Assembly (NCBI RefSeq): GCF_949987515.2 | Contig: NC_082694.2 | Coordinates: forward strand, 40,113,951-40,177,950 | Direction of reading: 5' to 3' | From: Delphinus delphis | Lineage: Eukaryota > Chordata > Mammalia > Artiodactyla > Delphinidae | Length of the DNA stretch: 64,000 nucleotides | Shown here: positions 11,816 through 22,813 of the stretch, one piece after another | How the letters are laid out: each line of letters begins with the position of its first letter | How positions within the stretch are numbered: the stretch's first letter is position 1 | Made by a program: the position numbers and the translations under genes | The notes under the pieces: model-generated | Seen by the model: only the letters and a program-made list of their open reading frames with translations | Told to the model about the DNA's origin: nothing | The model's database searches: none

Positions 11816-12949
11816 ACACAATAATTATTATTACTATAATTAACATCTAGTTCCCAAGATCCTTTATTAATAGGCAGCAGCTCCTGAGAAGGGTGATCCT
11901 GTAAGCCAACAACAGCTCACAAGCCAGGTCAGTTTCAATCCTCACCTTCCTTGAATTGCCTGTAGCTTTTACACAGTTGATAAAGTGTCATGAAACACTT
12001 TCTCTACTTGACTCCTGAGACATCACTCTCTCTGGTTTCTTCTTTTCTCAGTCTCTTTTAATAGATCTTCCTCAAATCTTTAACCTCTCTACATATTGGA
12101 AGCCCCCATGTTTTAGTCCTTTGAATTTCTTGTTTCTGTCTGCCTCCTCATTCTTTTAAGATGATCTTTTGAATTTAAATACCATCTGGACACTGAACTT
12201 CTGAATTTACATCTTAACCCCCAGCCTCTCCCCTTATACGTAGCATCATAGATTCAATTTATTCTCACCAGTAGATATGAGAGTCCCCTTTGTTTCACAT
12301 CATTGGCAAAGCATATGTCGTCAGATTTGTATTTTTCTTCCCTCTGATGAAAGGGAAGTGTACTGCACTATTTACTCCGTGTCCATCGTTCTATCACCTA
12401 ACCCCATTTCTGGTCCTTGAAGTCACTCTCACTCTCAAGCCTCCTTGGTATGAGACTATGTTCTGTATTGATGTCTGAGACTCTCGCATGCTTGGGGTGA
12501 CTTTGCAGCATTTCCTTAAAACACAAAATACTGAGGCAAAAAGAGCAGCTTCCTCTTGTCTAGAGGCCAGGACTAGAGCCATTATACTTGCTCCAATTCT
12601 GTCCAGGGACATTACCTATCTTGATATATTTATTCTTTCTTTATTTTATATTTTATTTTATTTATTTTTTTAAATTAAGGTGTGATGATAAAATCTTGTA
12701 ACTGACTTTAATACACAAGGATTTGGTCTAAATCATATGATATTGCTCAAAATTTTACCATCATCTTCATTTTGCAGTTATTTTGCAAATGCCTGACTAT
12801 CTTAAGTGATTTATGGAAAAAGGTGGGGATATAAGTAATAAATAAGTACCTCTTTATACTTATGACCTATTCTTTTGAATAACATTAGAAATAGTAAATA
12901 TTGTTTCTTTGAGGGTGAATGTAAATTTGGAAATAATGAAATAGTGACA
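11816..12949. other. unassigned AT-rich sequence
   Basis: No gene or repeat is recognised with confidence. An A/T-only-like patch 'tattttatattttattttat' lies at about 12642-12661. Several T-rich clusters resemble decayed retroposon tails but no body can be assigned. Confidence 0.45.
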
Positions 12950-13065
12950 CTTAATTACCAGTTTAACTTTCTGTGTGACCTTGGACAGGTTACTTAACCT
13001 CCCTGAACCATTTTTACTGATTTGTAAAATAAAAGGGTAGTATTTTCCAATCATCAAGGGTTTTC
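12950..13065 (+). repeat. MIR SINE fragment
   Basis: 'ctttctgtgtgaccttggac', 'aggttacttaacctccctga' and 'actgatttgtaaaataaaag' reproduce the central MIR segment 'tgtgaccttgggcaagtcacttaacctctctg...tctgtaaaatg'. Both ends are missing. Confidence 0.75.
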
Positions 13066-13631
13066 TCTTATATTCTATAGTATAGAGGACCGTTTGGTTA
13101 TCTGATAGCTTAAAGATTTTTATTGATCCCGTATTGTTATTTGTGTATTTCTCTCTTTGGTAGATGAACATAAGTGTGGGTCTGTGTGTGGTGCCCATTA
13201 GTATATATGTGTGTATGACAGCTGAGGGTTATACACGTGCCAATCAAAGACTATGGCTTTGAGATACCGTCTCCTCCAGTCCCTGTCTTCAAACCAAAGC
13301 ATATCCAAAATTACCTAAACTGATAGAGGACTAAACTATTTTGAAACTCACAACAACTCTTGGAGTTTTTTGTTTTCAATTTTGTTTTTAAGAAATTCTT
13401 CTCGAGATTAAAATAAATCTCTCTTGTAGTCCTCTAGTCACAGTCACCCTTGTTCTCCTTGGACATAGATAGACACACACAATGTGAAATACCAAACTTG
13501 AAAATGTGAGTTTGCACCCAAAATATACCTCTTTAAGCAGAGGCCAACATGAACATCAGGTAAACATAAGAACAGCAAAAACTTCCCCTTTGAAAAAATA
13601 AAAATAAGTCAGTCTCTGTACCTATGTACTT
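13066..13631. other. unassigned AT-rich sequence
   Basis: No gene, repeat or regulatory site is recognised in this 570-bp stretch. Confidence 0.45.
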
Positions 13632-13687
13632 TTCTATCTATGTATCTATCTATCTATCTGTCATCTGTCTATCTGTGCATCTATCTT
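13632..13687. repeat. (TATC)n tetranucleotide microsatellite
   Basis: Imperfect TATC/TGTC units: 'tctatctatgtatctatcta' continuing through 'ctgtcatctgtctatctgtg'. The longest pure block is about four units, so it is likely only weakly polymorphic. Confidence 0.9.
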
Positions 13688-14469
13688 AGCCTGAGGAACA
13701 AGTAGGTAGCATTCTCCTCTGATGTGCCTGTCCCATTGTTTATGTTAGTCGTTTCTGTCTTCAGAGGCAAAGAGATGTCAGAGGCAGTCATCCATGCTAA
13801 TACTAGACACACCACCAAACAAAAACTCACACGGAAGTGTGAATTTGAGGGCCATTTAACACTGTAAATTTCCCCCTTGTATAACCATTATGGAAACATG
13901 CATGCTAATTGACAATGCAGTGCGGCACTGTGTGAATGTGAGCAGTGTTCACTCGTCCTCATGATTCCTCTTTTTATGGCCGGCGGTGAGCCTGTCCAGA
14001 GGATGTCGTACCCAGCCCTTTTATGCAGGAAGCTTTCTCCTAGCTGAATATTGTCCTATATTCCCCATATGTGTACTCATACTCTTTGGACCAGTATCTG
14101 GCTCATTGTACCTGCAACTTGAGTTTCAGTCTCCAGATGCATGATGCCTTATCCCTTGGTTTGTGTGATGGTTTTTATTTTATTTTACTTCCCCCATTTA
14201 GTTATTCCCACCTGGGGTAGTTAAGGAATATTATTATACTCAAGAGAGGAGTCTATGGCCTTAAGTTATTTGGTTCCCTAGCAATGGTGGAAATGGACTA
14301 AGTTTCCGTACAAAAATCACTTACCGGGAGCTGGAGGGGTATCCACGAGGACAAATTTTTTTAAAAAGCCTAAATGAATCCTGTTTATACTCACCAGGAT
14401 GCTAATCCCTCCTAAAGAACTGTATGCTGTCTCTGGGGAGTCCAAAGAGAGATAAGGCTGAAGGCTGGT
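13688..14469. other. unassigned unique sequence
   Basis: No exon or repeat is recognised. The part around 13830-14010 contains a phrase of the type 'ttatggccggcggtgagcc' but no promoter-like CpG density. Confidence 0.45.
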
Positions 14470-14672
14470 TACTGCAGGCTGACCACTTGGGTCTAAACCC
14501 CGGCTCTGCCCTAATGGCTACATGGGTGACCTTCAGGAATGTACTCACTCACTTCGAATATCACTTTTCTCATCTGTAAAATGGGACACAATTTGAGTTG
14601 TCGTGATGATTCAGTGAGATAATCCAGGCAGAGCACTTTACAAGGTGCCTAGCATATGTTGAACACTCTTAT
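14470..14672 (+). repeat. MIR SINE, near complete 3' half
   Basis: Colinear with MIR: 'aaccccggctctgccctaat', 'gggtgaccttcaggaatgta', 'cttttctcatctgtaaaatg', 'gtcgtgatgattcagtgaga', 'aggtgcctagcatatgttga'. A CHR-type SINE lies immediately downstream, so this MIR marks the older layer. Confidence 0.85.
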
Positions 14673-14811
14673 AAGAAACATTAAGGGACTTCCCTGGTGG
14701 CCCAGTGGTTAAGACTCCAAGCTTCCACTGCACAGCGCGTTGGTCAAGGAACTAAGATCCCATGTGCTGCTTGGTGCACCAAAAAAAAAAAAAAAGGAAA
14801 GAAACATTAAG
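14673..14811 (+). mobile_element. CHR-type SINE (short form) with 13-bp target duplication
   Basis: The body runs from 14686 ('ggacttccctggtggcccag') through 'ggttaagactccaagcttcc' and 'aactaagatcccatgtgctg' to an A15 tail at 14781-14795. The duplication 'aagaaacattaag' is perfect at 14673-14685 and 14799-14811. It is the ~110-bp tRNA-related form without the longer tail seen in other copies here. Confidence 0.92.
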
Positions 14812-15880
14812 TTGTCTTGGCAGGAATCTGGAAAGTGAGAGGAGGACTGGGGTCAGCCAGACAATACTGAAATCCTAGTTTAAAATAAATAGCAGGTATG
14901 TTATCTCATTTGACCCTCATTCACATCAACCCTATGAGGATGGACCATGACACAGAGGCCCCCACTCCTCATTGCCAGGATGGCCCCAGCTGAGCCCCTT
15001 CCATCCAAGAGCACCCACTCTGCCAGCATCACACTGTTGATTTGAGGATAAATGAGTGAAAGCAGAAGAATGTGTTTGAAAGTTTTAAGTGTTGTATCCA
15101 TGTCATTCATATTTTAATCTAGGCATTGTGTATTGCATCTCATATCCTTAAAAGTCTTCAGGGTGCAAAATGTGGGCACTGAGATTATGTGTGTGAACCC
15201 AGGTGTGCACAGGGCTTTGAATTTGAGCTCCTGCCTGTACTGACAGTAAGAAAGAGAAGTAGCAAAGGTAAAGGTTGGTGATTGGAGTCCAAACTCTCTA
15301 CTTAGGTTCTCCAGATCTGCCCCAAGGTTACCTCCCAAACAATGACCTTACGAAGCAAACAGCACTTTTTAAAAAAAGACTGATGCCATACAAAAGGGGA
15401 AAATAAGGAGACACATAAGGGAGGGTTGGGAATGTGAGGGAGAAGAAAGGAGAAAAGAAACATTGTCATTGCTAGTGGTATTTCCAACTGATTTTAGTTA
15501 CTATTAAATTAAAATTACAACTGGATGTGAACTGACACTTTCTACCCCTTAACGTGTTCTGGTGCACATGATAAATACTTCATTTAGTAGATTTAGAAAT
15601 TCTTGATGAAACATCATTAGCAGGCATGTCCTTACAACTGAGTGCTCACAGGTACGATAAGAGCATCTCTGTTGCATTTGGCGTTTTTTAAATTTTGTGC
15701 TTTTGTTTATTGTTTAATCTCAAAATGCAACCACAGCCTCTTCCGTTTAACATCAATCTTGTTTCCCCTCCCTCCCCAATCCCCAATTCTCTTTTTTGTA
15801 CAGTGAGGTCTCAGGGGGTATGGAGGGTGGGGTATGGCAGGAAAAAAAACGATTAGATTATAACATTTTATGGGTTGTCA
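14812..15880. other. unassigned unique sequence
   Basis: No gene is recognised. Positions 14885-14965 ('gttatctcatttgaccctca', 'ccctatgaggatggaccatg') vaguely resemble a minus-strand MIR core but are too short to call. The remainder shows nothing. Confidence 0.4.
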
Positions 15881-16360
15881 AGGCTCTAATGACATTAGCC
15901 ACCTAACTGCAAGGTAAAACCCTTTGTGATGTCATATAACAGGTTGCCATGGGCTTGACAAACCTTTGTGAAATAAGCAAGGGAAAGGAGCTGAAAAATG
16001 CCCACAACACACATCTCTCCACCACACCCGAGAGTCTGTCGCCACCCATGGACATCCCCTTTTTGCTTATTAGCCCCTGAAGGGCATTTTTAATATAAAA
16101 TATATATAAAGTCTTCCCAAATGAGAAAGGTCTCCAAGTCTCCAATTTAATTGGAATGGAAAATGCTAACTAATTGGCATCAAAATTTGATTTGTGGGAG
16201 AAACCTCCTTTTTGTTGGAAACACAACAGTGTGTCTGGGAACACAAGCCCGGTCCTTCAAAAATCATCCGTGAGCGCCGCCGAGGAATCAATTAAAGTTG
16301 ATTTGGCATATCTGCTTTTGACAAATATAAAGAACTCTCTGATTAGGCAGAGAAGAAAAG
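15881..16360. promoter_or_regulatory. candidate conserved noncoding element A
   Basis: A 480-bp repeat-free block with the texture of deeply conserved enhancers: balanced composition and dense transcription-factor cores. Visible cores are a CRE-like 'tgatgtca' (15927-15934), the RFX-type 'gttgccatgg' (15943-15952), the 15-bp near-palindrome 'tccaatttaattgga' (16141-16155) and a second 'taattgg' (16171-16177). The inverted motif 'atcaattaaagttgat' lies at 16287-16302. There is no coding periodicity. Conservation itself is inferred, not measured. Confidence 0.45.
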
Positions 16361-16362
16361 CA

Positions 16363-16432
16363 GCTTTCTCTTTCTTGCGCTCTCTTCCTCTCTCTTCCCT
16401 CTGCCTCTTCCTCTCTTCTCCTCATTTCCCTT
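16363..16432. repeat. CT-rich polypyrimidine tract
   Basis: About 70 bp of almost pure C/T ('tctctttcttgcgctctctt' continuing to 'cctctcttctcctcatttcc'). It sits directly beside candidate element A and could form triplex-type structures. Confidence 0.8.
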
Positions 16433-16859
16433 TAAAGGCAGTAGGTGTCAGAAGGGGGTGGGTAGTGATATGCAAAACACGGCCTCCATAACCAAAGTAG
16501 CCTGCAAAATTAGGTGTCAGCATGCAAAGCTTATTGATGTATGAATGTGGAAAATGAAAGGCGGCAGTAGACAGCCGGGGCTAAAGGTGAGACAGGCACA
16601 GCGAGAGCAGCTGTAGATCCACGTCAAGGTGTTGCTGTATGAGCTCGGGTTTTTTCTGGAGGGCCACAGCCTAACAAGGTAAGCCTGGCCATGAAATGAT
16701 GGAACAATACAATATAGGCACACACAGTGTGAATACCAAATAAATTGACATGGTGTCACACCTCCCCCTCCCCCCCACATACCTCTCCTCCTCCCATACT
16801 GCCACCCCCCCTCCAAAGGATGCCAGTGTATTCATTAATAAATTCATATTGAGTTTTCA
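16433..16859. other. unassigned sequence between two candidate regulatory elements
   Basis: No repeat or exon is recognised. A C-rich run ('cctccccctcccccccacat') lies at 16762-16781. The stretch between 16500 and 16560 has the same repeat-free look as its neighbours. Confidence 0.4.
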
Positions 16860-17160
16860 ATAAAAGAAGAAAATGCAGTGTAAACTGGAGTTACTTAGTG
16901 ACACCCAGCTCATTGCTTTTTATTGTTGCTTGCAGCTACGAAGCCTTCACAGTGCACTAGTAGAATTTATTACTGTCTGTCTCTGTAGCAAGTTGGCGAA
17001 GTGCGCCTTTTGAAGAAAATTGACCCACACTTCATGAATATGATGAAAAATGCCAATAACACTACAAAGACGAAGCTCTTGACATTACTCTGCAAAGAGC
17101 TAAAAGACAGTAATGAAAGTATTGCAATTACAAATCATTACCTCCTCTCCAGCCAATCGC
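16860..17160. promoter_or_regulatory. candidate conserved noncoding element B
   Basis: Repeat-free AT-leaning block containing 'ggagttacttagtgacaccc', 'ctttttattgttgcttgcag' and 'tgaaagtattgcaattacaa'. A plus-strand frame starts at 17001 with a Lys/Asn/Thr-rich first 40 codons. No family is recognised, no clean splice donor follows, and the frame then runs into a T-run at 17168-17187. I read it as regulatory rather than exonic. Conservation is inferred from texture only. Confidence 0.35.
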
Positions 17161-18179
17161 CACCTTCCCTCCTCTTTTTTTTTTTTGGACCACTCTCGAG
17201 CTCTGCCGGCTGCCCCAGGTGCTGTTTTGCACAGCATGATGGGAGACAATGGAGGGTGGGTGAAAGCTCCAACTGGCCTCTGGAAGAAGGGAAAAGGAGG
17301 CAAGAGGAAAAGAATGGAAGGGTCAGAGGGAATGTGACAAAAGTGCCCCTCCTATTGCACCTGGAAAAAGAAGGTATAAATGAAAAGTTCTCAAAGCCAG
17401 TGGTCAGAAGTTCAATGCCTTTATTGTGTGGCCTCTTCCATCTGAAAAGCGGACTAAGAAAACCCCACCCACCTATTTTCTTGCTAGAACTGTTTCCCTC
17501 TGGTGAGATCTTTTCAGTCTGACTTAGGAAGAGCACTTTTAATCTTTTATTATATGCTAGAACTCCAACTCCAGTTCGGACATTGGCAAATGAATTATCA
17601 AAAATGTTTTTGAAAAAAACATATATTGGTGTGTTTTCAAGGTAAGAAAGTGGCCTATCTTCTTATCCTGAAGGAGGTGCTGAAAAAGTCTAAATGAGAG
17701 AGAGAGAGAGTGACTAACTTTAGACTTTAATGTGTTGAAAGGATGCAGGCCCTTGTCCTTAATGTTTTGACAGCTTTCTGACATGCATCTTCTGCTGCAT
17801 GGGCTTATAGCGTTGATCTCTAGAATCTTGTTTTGTTTTGTTTTTTAATTTATGGGGGCTGTGTGGAGGTAGTGTATGAATACATGCATTTCTTGACTCC
17901 TGTATGTCTGCCCTAGAAAGACAGCAGAATCATCCTCTGCTTCTGCTAAGATAGGAGGCTATTAAAATTTGGGGGATTTTATACAGAATATATGAAGTCA
18001 GAAAGAGAAGCAGGGAAGAAATTATAAAGAAAAGAAAGTGGCAGCTTCCGAAACCTGCCTGGGAGAGAGGAGAAACAGAAGAAGAACAGATACTGTGGTG
18101 TAGTTATTTGAGTTTGAGGTGGTCCTGCTGCCTCCAGACACCCTTGCCCAGCTCCTGCGAAAAGGTTCATTTTTGCTCT
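17161..18179. other. unassigned sequence with simple-sequence patches
   Basis: Contains a T run (about 17176-17187), a GA run (17694-17710) and a 'ttttgttttgttttttaatt' patch near 17830. No gene, and no interspersed repeat that I can name. Confidence 0.45.
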
Positions 18180-18410
18180 CTGACGCTGCTGGAAGGCCTA
18201 CTGATTGGAGATTCAGTTTGACTCCATAAGACCCCGTTAGCAACGCAGATTTCTCTGGGAAGGATAGACTATAAATCATTGACACATTAGTATGAAATAG
18301 CTGCATCAGACTTACTTTCCTTCTAAAATCTAGCAAAACGTTTGATTTGTCATAGGACGTGGAATATTTTGCATCATGCAAACTGAAGTGGGGAAAGGGT
18401 CGAGACTAAG
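18180..18410. promoter_or_regulatory. candidate conserved noncoding element C
   Basis: Repeat-free sequence ending in the near-perfect palindrome 'tttgcatcatgcaaa' (18368-18382), which contains POU/C-EBP-like half-sites. It also contains 'actataaatcattgacacat'. Evidence is limited to texture and this motif. Confidence 0.3.
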
Positions 18411-19984
18411 TCTAGGTGGGTATGGACAATGTGGGGCTCAGAACACCCTGCAGGAATTGATTTTAGGGGAGAAGAGCAATAGATGGCAGAAGATTTTTCT
18501 AGGAGAGAAGGTGGAACTGGGGCTAAAATAACTTAGCCCATTTCAAAATGTCGTATGAGGTAGCCCTTTGACCAGAAAATGAGAAGAAGGCACACTTTCT
18601 CTTCCTCTTTCTCCTTTCTCTTATAGTAGATGTTCCTTAGCCCTTTTCCAGGACCCAGAATTTAGGTTAATTGAAACATTGTTGTGAATCAGCTTTCATT
18701 GGCTTGTCTGCGAGTGTGGGGACCCAAGTCATCAAAAAATCATTGTTTAGATGTCAGAATTCATTGTAGGATCCAAAATCCCAACTTATTAACTGCAGCT
18801 CACACTCCCAGCATGGGATGGGTACCATGAGCTCTGGGGAATGGACTGGTTATAGGTGCCTGCTGGGTGGCCATGCCTGCCAGATGTTTGTGAGATTGAG
18901 AAACAACTATGGCCATTGTCCTTCCTTCAGGCAAGAAAATACTTATATTCCAACAGCTCTGAACTTATAAAGCTTTTATTTCATCTTTTTAAAAACCTCT
19001 TACATTTATTAACACATTTGCTTACCTAATGATCTCATAGCTGAGAACATCCAGGTCCAACAATCCAGGCCTGTGGACCAGGTTGTCGCTAAGGACCTGA
19101 GGCAGGAATCATATTACCTGGCACTTACATCGTCACACCTCCCTACCATATCCATGGTATCTGTTACCAACAGACTAGTCATTTTCCACCAAGCCTCAGA
19201 ATCCTTTCAGGGAACTCCTATTGATTGATCGAAGTTGGCATGGCAGAATAGACCTATTTGTCATCCTTGGGCTTACCAGGTCATTCAGTGTCAGTATCCC
19301 TAGCAAACTGTTCTCCCTGGGAATAGCAGTTGGCCAATGAATCTCCTAAAGGGGAAACCAAGCCTCTGAGCGGTCAAGATAACAACATGAGATACCCATC
19401 TCTCATTCATTCATTCCTTCACTCCGCATAAATACAGTGAGTGCCTATTAATTGCCTGGAACTCTCCTGGGCCATGTAGCTACGTGAGTGAAACTCGCTA
19501 AGGTTTCACCATGAAGAAGGACCACGTGGCTAAGCTGTCTCATACGTAACTGGGAACTGGCCTACCAAAGAGCAGGGCCATCTGGGTGGAAGATAGAATT
19601 AGATGGTGGCATCTTTCTTTACAGGGCAACAGTGCAGTGGGAGGAACCCACAGAAGTAAATATAAACTAACACTGGGGCTCCTGACTAGACTATGGATTA
19701 GTACTGCATGAAAGCTTTATTCTACATTTAAAAATGAGATTTGCAATAAATTACTTGGCTAGAAAAGGACAGAAATGACTAGGAGAGTAGCAACCACTAA
19801 GAAATAGAACTGAGATGCATACATAAATACAAATAGGACGCAAACTCTATATCTGTAAGTATCCGTGACGCTAAATTTGCCCAACCATCAGAAGATTTTG
19901 CATATGCTCTTCTACTTTCTGTGTGAGTCAAAACATGGCTTTTCTTGTAGAAAGAGTGGTAGAATGAGACTGGAAATGGAAGCC
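18411..19984. other. unassigned unique sequence
   Basis: No gene recognised. Positions 19400-19480 ('cattcattcattccttcact', 'agtgagtgcctattaattgc') resemble the common mammalian 'ttcattcaacaaatatttattgagtgcctactatgtgcc' repeat start, but the body is not recognisable. Confidence 0.4.
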
Positions 19985-20085
19985 AAATGGGCTCCTTGAG
20001 GAAGGGGACTATGTTTGTATTGCTGGGTCTAGCATAGTGTCTGGCATATAATCGGTGCTCAATAGATAATGATTGAATCAGGTTG
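19985..20085 (+). repeat. L2 3'-end fragment
   Basis: 'gctccttgaggaaggggact', 'gtctagcatagtgtctggca' and 'gtgctcaatagataatgatt' match the L2 3' end 'agctccttgagggcagggactgtgtc...cctagcacagtgcctggcacatagtaggcgctcaataaatg'. This is an old LINE remnant with no coding part. Confidence 0.75.
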
Positions 20086-20329
20086 TTCAGAACTCAAAGG
20101 AAACGGGAGTGTCTTCAAGGGTTGTCAGGTCTAGTCTTCTAGACATCCTCAGGAAATTTGATAAATGGAATTGAATTTGATATGATACTAGAGTGCTTGC
20201 GTGAAAGTGCAGGGACAGAGTAACTAAGTACTATAGACCCAGATTCTCAGTAAATATTAGTAGATACTCATAAATTTTGGTTTCTTGTCCCACTTCCTTT
20301 CATTCCTATTGGCACAACGTGTGAATTAA

Positions 20330-20730
20330 GCTAACACAAGAGTAAGGTACTATAACAAATAGCTCGCCAAATTTCAGTGGCTGAACACACTAGAAGTTTA
20401 TTTCTCACTAAGTAACAGTCCTATGTGGGTATTCCTGGTTGTCAGAAAGCTTTCCTCCATATGGGATTAGGTTTCTGCCATCTTATGGATTTGTCATTCC
20501 TTATGGCTTTGGAGTCCTCCATAAACAGCCAGCAGACAGGGGAAGAAAGTGTTTCAGAGGCCCAAAACTGAACTGCTCACATTCCATTGGTAACAACCTT
20601 TTCAGACCCCTCCTGATGCAAGATGGGCTGGGAAATATGCTATCCGATGGGGCACCAACTTCCTAGTGAAAATTGTGCTCTGTGGAAGTGGACCAGGGAT
20701 TTTTGGTAGACAGTTAGCCATCTTGCACAC
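20330..20730 (+). repeat. ancient interspersed repeat, family unassigned
   Basis: The order 'actataacaaatagctcgcc', 'tcagtggctgaacacactag', 'gtttatttctcactaagtaa', 'gtgggtattcctggttgtc', 'ctgctcacattccattggta' and 'ggctgggaaatatgc' is one I recognise from a widespread mammalian repeat ('aatctcagtggcttaacaca...ggctgggaaatgtagtc'). I cannot name its family safely. No coding capacity. Confidence 0.5.
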
Positions 20731-21999
20731 ATAGGTAGGTGGTCAAGCAGTGGCAGCTTCAAGTATAATATGGTTCAGCTCGTCAGATCTTCCGTACCCA
20801 CTGCCGCAGATCAGTGGGTTGTCCTTTTAGTTTATTCTTCTTACAGCTCCCCACTCAAAATTCAAAAATGTGAGGCAGCAATAACACATTTAAGTAGTTC
20901 ACATTAAGGAAGACAGTCAAAGAATGCTGACCCTTGGCTGCATCATCAAAGAAAATAAATAGTAAGAGGCTGACTTTAGCAATCTGTCTAGGGTCATTCT
21001 CAGTGTCTAGGCCCCACGTGGAAAGTAAGTCAAAAAGAGTCCTCGGTAAGCTGATGGAGCCATTCAAGAGATGACATTCCTCCCAGTCCTGTCAGGTGGA
21101 TGCTTCCTAATAAAACAGTAGAAGGCTCCAAGGGAAACTCCTGCCGGCACATTTGTCTTGGCGTAGCTCCAGTCAGAGAATCCTCTAAAGCACTTCCCAG
21201 GGTCTCTTAACCTCTAGAGGCAGCAGTGTTTTCCAGTTTTCCAGCATCGTTTGTCCAGTACCATCTTCCTCCTCCTCTGGGTGTTTAGGGGCTGTCTTAG
21301 TAGGAAAAGTGTAAAAATCCGATGTGAAAAGTGCAGTAAGTGGGCTTTGGTCTGAAAAACTTCTACGGGTGGCAGAAGTAAAAGGCCATCAACAAGGGTG
21401 TCAGACTGGGGCTCCTTTCGGCCTGAAACAGTCATCTCTGTCCTTCCTCATACTCTTTTTGCCAGTGTGGTCTGTGTTAGAATTGTCATTCAAAACCTAT
21501 GGAGAGAGTCTGATTCCAGCTTTGGGGCATTTTCATGGGTTCATGAGGTTTACATACTTCTTGAACTTGGATTTGCTGTTAACATTCTGATTGGTTTCCA
21601 CCAAGGCTGGTAACCTTTTTATGAGTGCACAGCGTGAGCTACCTTGCTTCTGAGGGGCGGGGGCGGCCGTAGAGCTCAGGAGAGGGCCTGTTTCATTGCG
21701 CTATACCACCACGCTTCTTGGTGGAAATAAACACCCAGATTATTGAAAGAATGGAGAGATGTGTTGGCAGTTCTGGGTCAAGGTAAGTCAGTAGTTACAA
21801 TTTTTGTTTCTATTTAGAATTACACTGGGGAGAGGCTGCCCTCAGGTGCTTAGGAAACTGGCTCTACCTCCTTGTCACTTGGCCACAGAAAACTGAATGG
21901 GTTTGTATGCGCAGCTCCTAATATTTCAGGCCATTTACTTGTTTTGTAAGTAATGCAGCTTCTCCCTCAATTTTTGCACTTGCTCTAAACTAGATGACC
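20731..21999. other. unassigned unique sequence
   Basis: No repeat or exon is recognised in 1.3 kb. A small GC-rich patch ('gaggggcgggggcggccgta') lies at 21652-21671, too short to be a CpG island. Confidence 0.45.
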
Positions 22000-22400
22000 A
22001 TGATGCCTTGGCGAATGCCTTTTAATATCTAAGCTTTGTACATCTAGCGCTTGGTTAATAACAGGGAAAAAGCTCTGGTGACTTACCTTGGCCTCGCGAG
22101 GGAAAAAAACATCCTTTTAATAATCTGGGAGTTTGTTTGGATCAAAGGCATCCTGCATGTTACACAATCTTCTTGTAGACCCGCCCAGGTCACAAAGCGG
22201 CACCCTTGTTTTTTATGAAGTCAGCAAAGATGTATAGGGGCCAGCCTTGCTGCTTCTCCGAGAGCCTTCAAATTCATCTTTAATATGTAACCTACTAGCA
22301 GAGCAGAAACCCTCACTAAGTTGAATGGGCTTTTCTCTGAGAACTTTTCTAAGTGTATAACCTTTGTTGCAATTAAAGGTACGTTTTCTAAATGTCCTTA
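22000..22400. promoter_or_regulatory. candidate conserved noncoding element D
   Basis: Repeat-free block with 'ttggttaataacagggaaaa', a TCF/LEF-type 'atcaaag' (22141-22147) and a nuclear-receptor half-site 'aggtca' (22187-22192) followed by 'caaagcggcaccc'. A GC-rich spot 'ttggcctcgcgagggaaaaa' precedes. No coding signal. The call rests on texture and motif density. Confidence 0.35.
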
Positions 22401-22600
22401 AAAAGGAGTGCACACCCATTTTTAAGGAGTCAAGCCACAATCTCTCATGTCTTCTCACTTTAAACTTTCTCTCTGACACTAAACTGGGACCTACTTGAGG
22501 GTAGAGACAAGTACATTGATCAGTGTTCCAAATAGAAGATTGGCTAAATACATGAGTCAGACTTGTTGAATACATGAATGGATGAAGGCTTGTCATTCAC

Positions 22601-22813
22601 TAGTGAATCTCAACCAGGGGTGATTTGCACCCAGGGGACGTATGGCAATGTCTGGAGACATTTTTGGGTGTTAGAACGGTGGGGAGGGAATGCGGGGATG
22701 CTACTGGCATCTAATGGGTAGAGGATGCTGCTAACTCCTACAATGCCCAGAACAGTCACCATAGCAGAGTTATTTGGCCCAAAATGTCAATAGTGCTGAG
22801 ACTGAGAAACTAC
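22601..22813 (+). mobile_element. MER5A-type hAT-Charlie DNA element
   Basis: Nearly full-length non-autonomous element: 'tagtgaatctcaaccagggg', 'gtatggcaatgtctggagac', 'gctactggcatctaatgggt', 'cccaaaatgtcaatagtgct' and the end 'gagactgagaaactac'. The ends are diverged inverted repeats of the 'cagtggttctcaacc' type. No convincing 8-bp flanking duplication remains. Confidence 0.88.

Noticed and set aside
17001..17522. 173-codon open frame on the plus strand
   Set aside because: Runs through a T homopolymer and changes composition abruptly. Only the first 40 codons look even faintly protein-like. Kept as a low-interest exon question, not as a gene.
21652..21671. GC-rich patch as CpG island
   Set aside because: Only about 20 bp long; surrounding sequence has ordinary CpG depletion.
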